From Candidatus Aminicenantota bacterium (lineage in GTDB: Bacteria; Acidobacteriota; Aminicenantia; UBA2199): DNA of 14,446 bases. The notes under the pieces were generated by a model that searched no databases, was not told where the DNA came from, and saw only the letters and a list, made by a program, of their open reading frames with translations. Below, in pieces: positions 13,218 through 14,446 of this stretch (the first letter of the stretch is position 1; every line of letters begins with the position of its first letter). The translations under genes and the position numbers were made by a program. The stretch is from contig CP070627.1 in the NCBI GenBank assembly GCA_020355945.1, positions 533,821 to 548,266 on the forward strand, read 5' to 3'.

Positions 13218-14446
13218 TCAAGAGGCTTTAGGATAAATGCTGACCTGGTATGTTGGGGGGGTGACACCCAGCAGATGCCGGACAAAATAATCCCACAGTT
13301 TGCGAATAAAGTAAGGATGGTCCCACAAACGGTGTTTTCGATTGGGGATAATGATGAGATCAAAATCTTTATTGGCTTTGATCAGTTCACCGGCCAGCCG
13401 GAGGGTAGAAGCCGGATTGACATTGTTGTCCATATCTCCGTGAACCAGGAGCAACTTTCCCTGGAGATTTTTCGCCAAAATTAGATTCGACTGATCTTCG
13501 TAGTATTTGCCCACAGGATAGCCCTGGAAATGTTCGGGCCACCAGGCTTTAGCCATTTGATGATCGTGATTCCCGGCAGAGGCCACGCCGACTTTATAAA
13601 ATCCGGGATGAGTCAAGAGCGCATGGGCGGCATCATACCCACCGGCAGAATGACCGAAAATTCCCACCCGGGACAGGTCCATATAAGGATATTTTTGGGC
13701 CAATTGCTTTAATGCACCAATATGATCCGGGGCGCCGATATCCCCTAGATTTTTATAGGAAAAATCGTGAAAGGCTTTGGAACGATGGGCCGTGCCCAGG
13801 CCATCAATAGTTACCACAATAAATCCCAGTTCAGCGACGGCTTGCTCCATGTTCAAGCAGCCCCGTCGAAACGTCTTCGGGGTTTTTACCGTATGGGGAC
13901 CGGAATAGGTGGAATCAATGACCGGGTACTTTTTATTGGGGTTAAAATTAGTGGGACGGAAAATCGCACCGTAAAGGTCGGTTTTACTGTCCCTGGCCTT
14001 AACCGTGAAGGCTTCGGGATATTTCCAGCCAGCGGCCAATAGGTCCCGGATGTCTGCTTTTTCCAGTTTAAGGACAACTTTCCCATCTTCGAGATGACGC
14101 AGGACAGTAATCGGGGGAAAATCAACCCGGGAATAGGTATCCACCACGTATTTTTTATCGGGAGAGAGACGAATTCGATGTTCTGCATTTTCAGGGGTAA
14201 GCAGGGTCAGGCCTGTGCCATCCGGGTTTACCCGGTACAAGTGCTGCAGGTAAGGGTCTTCAACCGGCTCACGGCCGCTGGCTGTAAAATAAACCTGCCG
14301 CTTCTTCTCGTCCACATGGACAACCCGCCGAACCACAAATTCTCCTTGGGTGATTTGTTTTTTTAATTGGCCGGTGTTCCAGTCGTAGAGGTAGAGATGA
14401 CTCCAACCGTCCCGTTCCGATCCCCAGACCAATTCCTTGCCTTGCC
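13218..14446 (-). CDS. S9 prolyl-oligopeptidase-family peptidase, C-terminal part (cut by window edge)
   Basis: The frame enters at the window end and stops at TGA (13220-13218), leaving 408 codons. Counting from the first complete codon, residues 1-140 are the last blades of a DPPIV-type beta-propeller: LVWGSERDGWSHLYLYD is the family signature, usually VW.SERDGW.HLYLYD. Residues 145-394 are the alpha/beta-hydrolase domain. The triad is complete: Ser266 in GIFGHSAGGY (codon at 13649-13647), Asp339 in HGDMDNNV, His371 in NRKHRLW. The family removes dipeptides or cleaves after Pro/Ala in short peptides, in the periplasm when a signal peptide is present; the N-terminus is outside the window. 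The nucleophile elbow GHSAGG differs from the GWSYGG of typical DPPIV enzymes. No terminator hairpin was seen after the stop, though a T-run follows at 13217-13209. Cotranscription with the GH18-like gene is possible but that gene has its own promoter. Confidence 0.92.
   Translation of the reverse strand, partial: QGKELVWGSERDGWSHLYLYDWNTGQLKKQITQGEFVVRRVVHVDEKKRQVYFTASGREPVEDPYLQHLYRVNPDGTGLTLLTPENAEHRIRLSPDKKYVVDTYSRVDFPPITVLRHLEDGKVVLKLEKADIRDLLAAGWKYPEAFTVKARDSKTDLYGAIFRPTNFNPNKKYPVIDSTYSGPHTVKTPKTFRRGCLNMEQAVAELGFIVVTIDGLGTAHRSKAFHDFSYKNLGDIGAPDHIGALKQLAQKYPYMDLSRVGIFGHSAGGYDAAHALLTHPGFYKVGVASAGNHDHQMAKAWWPEHFQGYPVGKYYEDQSNLILAKNLQGKLLLVHGDMDNNVNPASTLRLAGELIKANKDFDLIIIPNRKHRLWDHPYFIRKLWDYFVRHLLGVTPPTYQVSIYPKAS

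Noticed and set aside
13074..13484. Plus-strand ORF of 136 codons
   Set aside because: Antisense to the S9 peptidase end and crosses the promoter and repeat; no ribosome site.

Overview
The window looks like chromosomal DNA from a Gram-negative (diderm) bacterium. Evidence is the set of secreted and lipid-anchored proteins, a Reg_prop-type hybrid sensor kinase, DUF547, MORN_2/YwqK and LRR repeat proteins, strong GGAGG ribosome sites and near-consensus sigma-70 promoters. From memory this mix recalls Acidobacteriota, especially Candidatus Aminicenantes. That is an impression; no marker gene is present to prove it. There is no rRNA, tRNA, CRISPR array, transposase or phage gene.

Layout. (1) 1-706, minus: the N-terminal part of a secreted trypsin-like serine protease, cut by the window edge at its catalytic His. 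It has a consensus promoter about 165 bp upstream, a long leader and an upstream cluster of GTTGTA sites. (2) 707-1565: an 859-bp gene-poor stretch with that regulatory region and a decayed fragment of a secreted-protein domain (1087-1458, plus) that carries a GGGCAT-type tandem repeat. I see nothing in 980-1086 or 1459-1565. (3) 1566-4166, minus: an 866-residue membrane protein, two duplicated multi-TM halves fused to a spermidine-synthase-like domain with an altered catalytic loop. (4) 4407-6538: a small accessory island with a possible ADP-ribosyltransferase-fold protein (plus), a 44-codon ORF (plus), a cysteine-ladder LRR protein (minus) and an exported MORN/YwqK protein (plus). (5) 6564-14446, minus: a codirectional run with an S9 prolyl-oligopeptidase-family peptidase (partial), a GH18-like exported TIM-barrel protein translationally coupled to a DUF547 protein, a small lipoprotein, and a 1363-residue sensor kinase with 14 propeller blades, histidine kinase and two receiver domains.

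How they fit together. Most products are predicted to be exported or envelope-bound: protease, S9 peptidase, GH18-like protein, DUF547 protein, lipoprotein and MORN protein. The sensor kinase has a large periplasmic domain and no DNA-binding output, so it must signal through a separate partner not seen here. Six promoters were found by eye with exactly 17-bp spacers. The one before the GH18-like gene places the predicted transcription start on the A of the ATG, so that mRNA is predicted to be leaderless. No complete, recognisable new defence or biosynthetic system is visible. The least explained parts are the 4407-6538 island, the noncanonical aminopropyltransferase-like protein, the protease leader and the short dispersed repeats.
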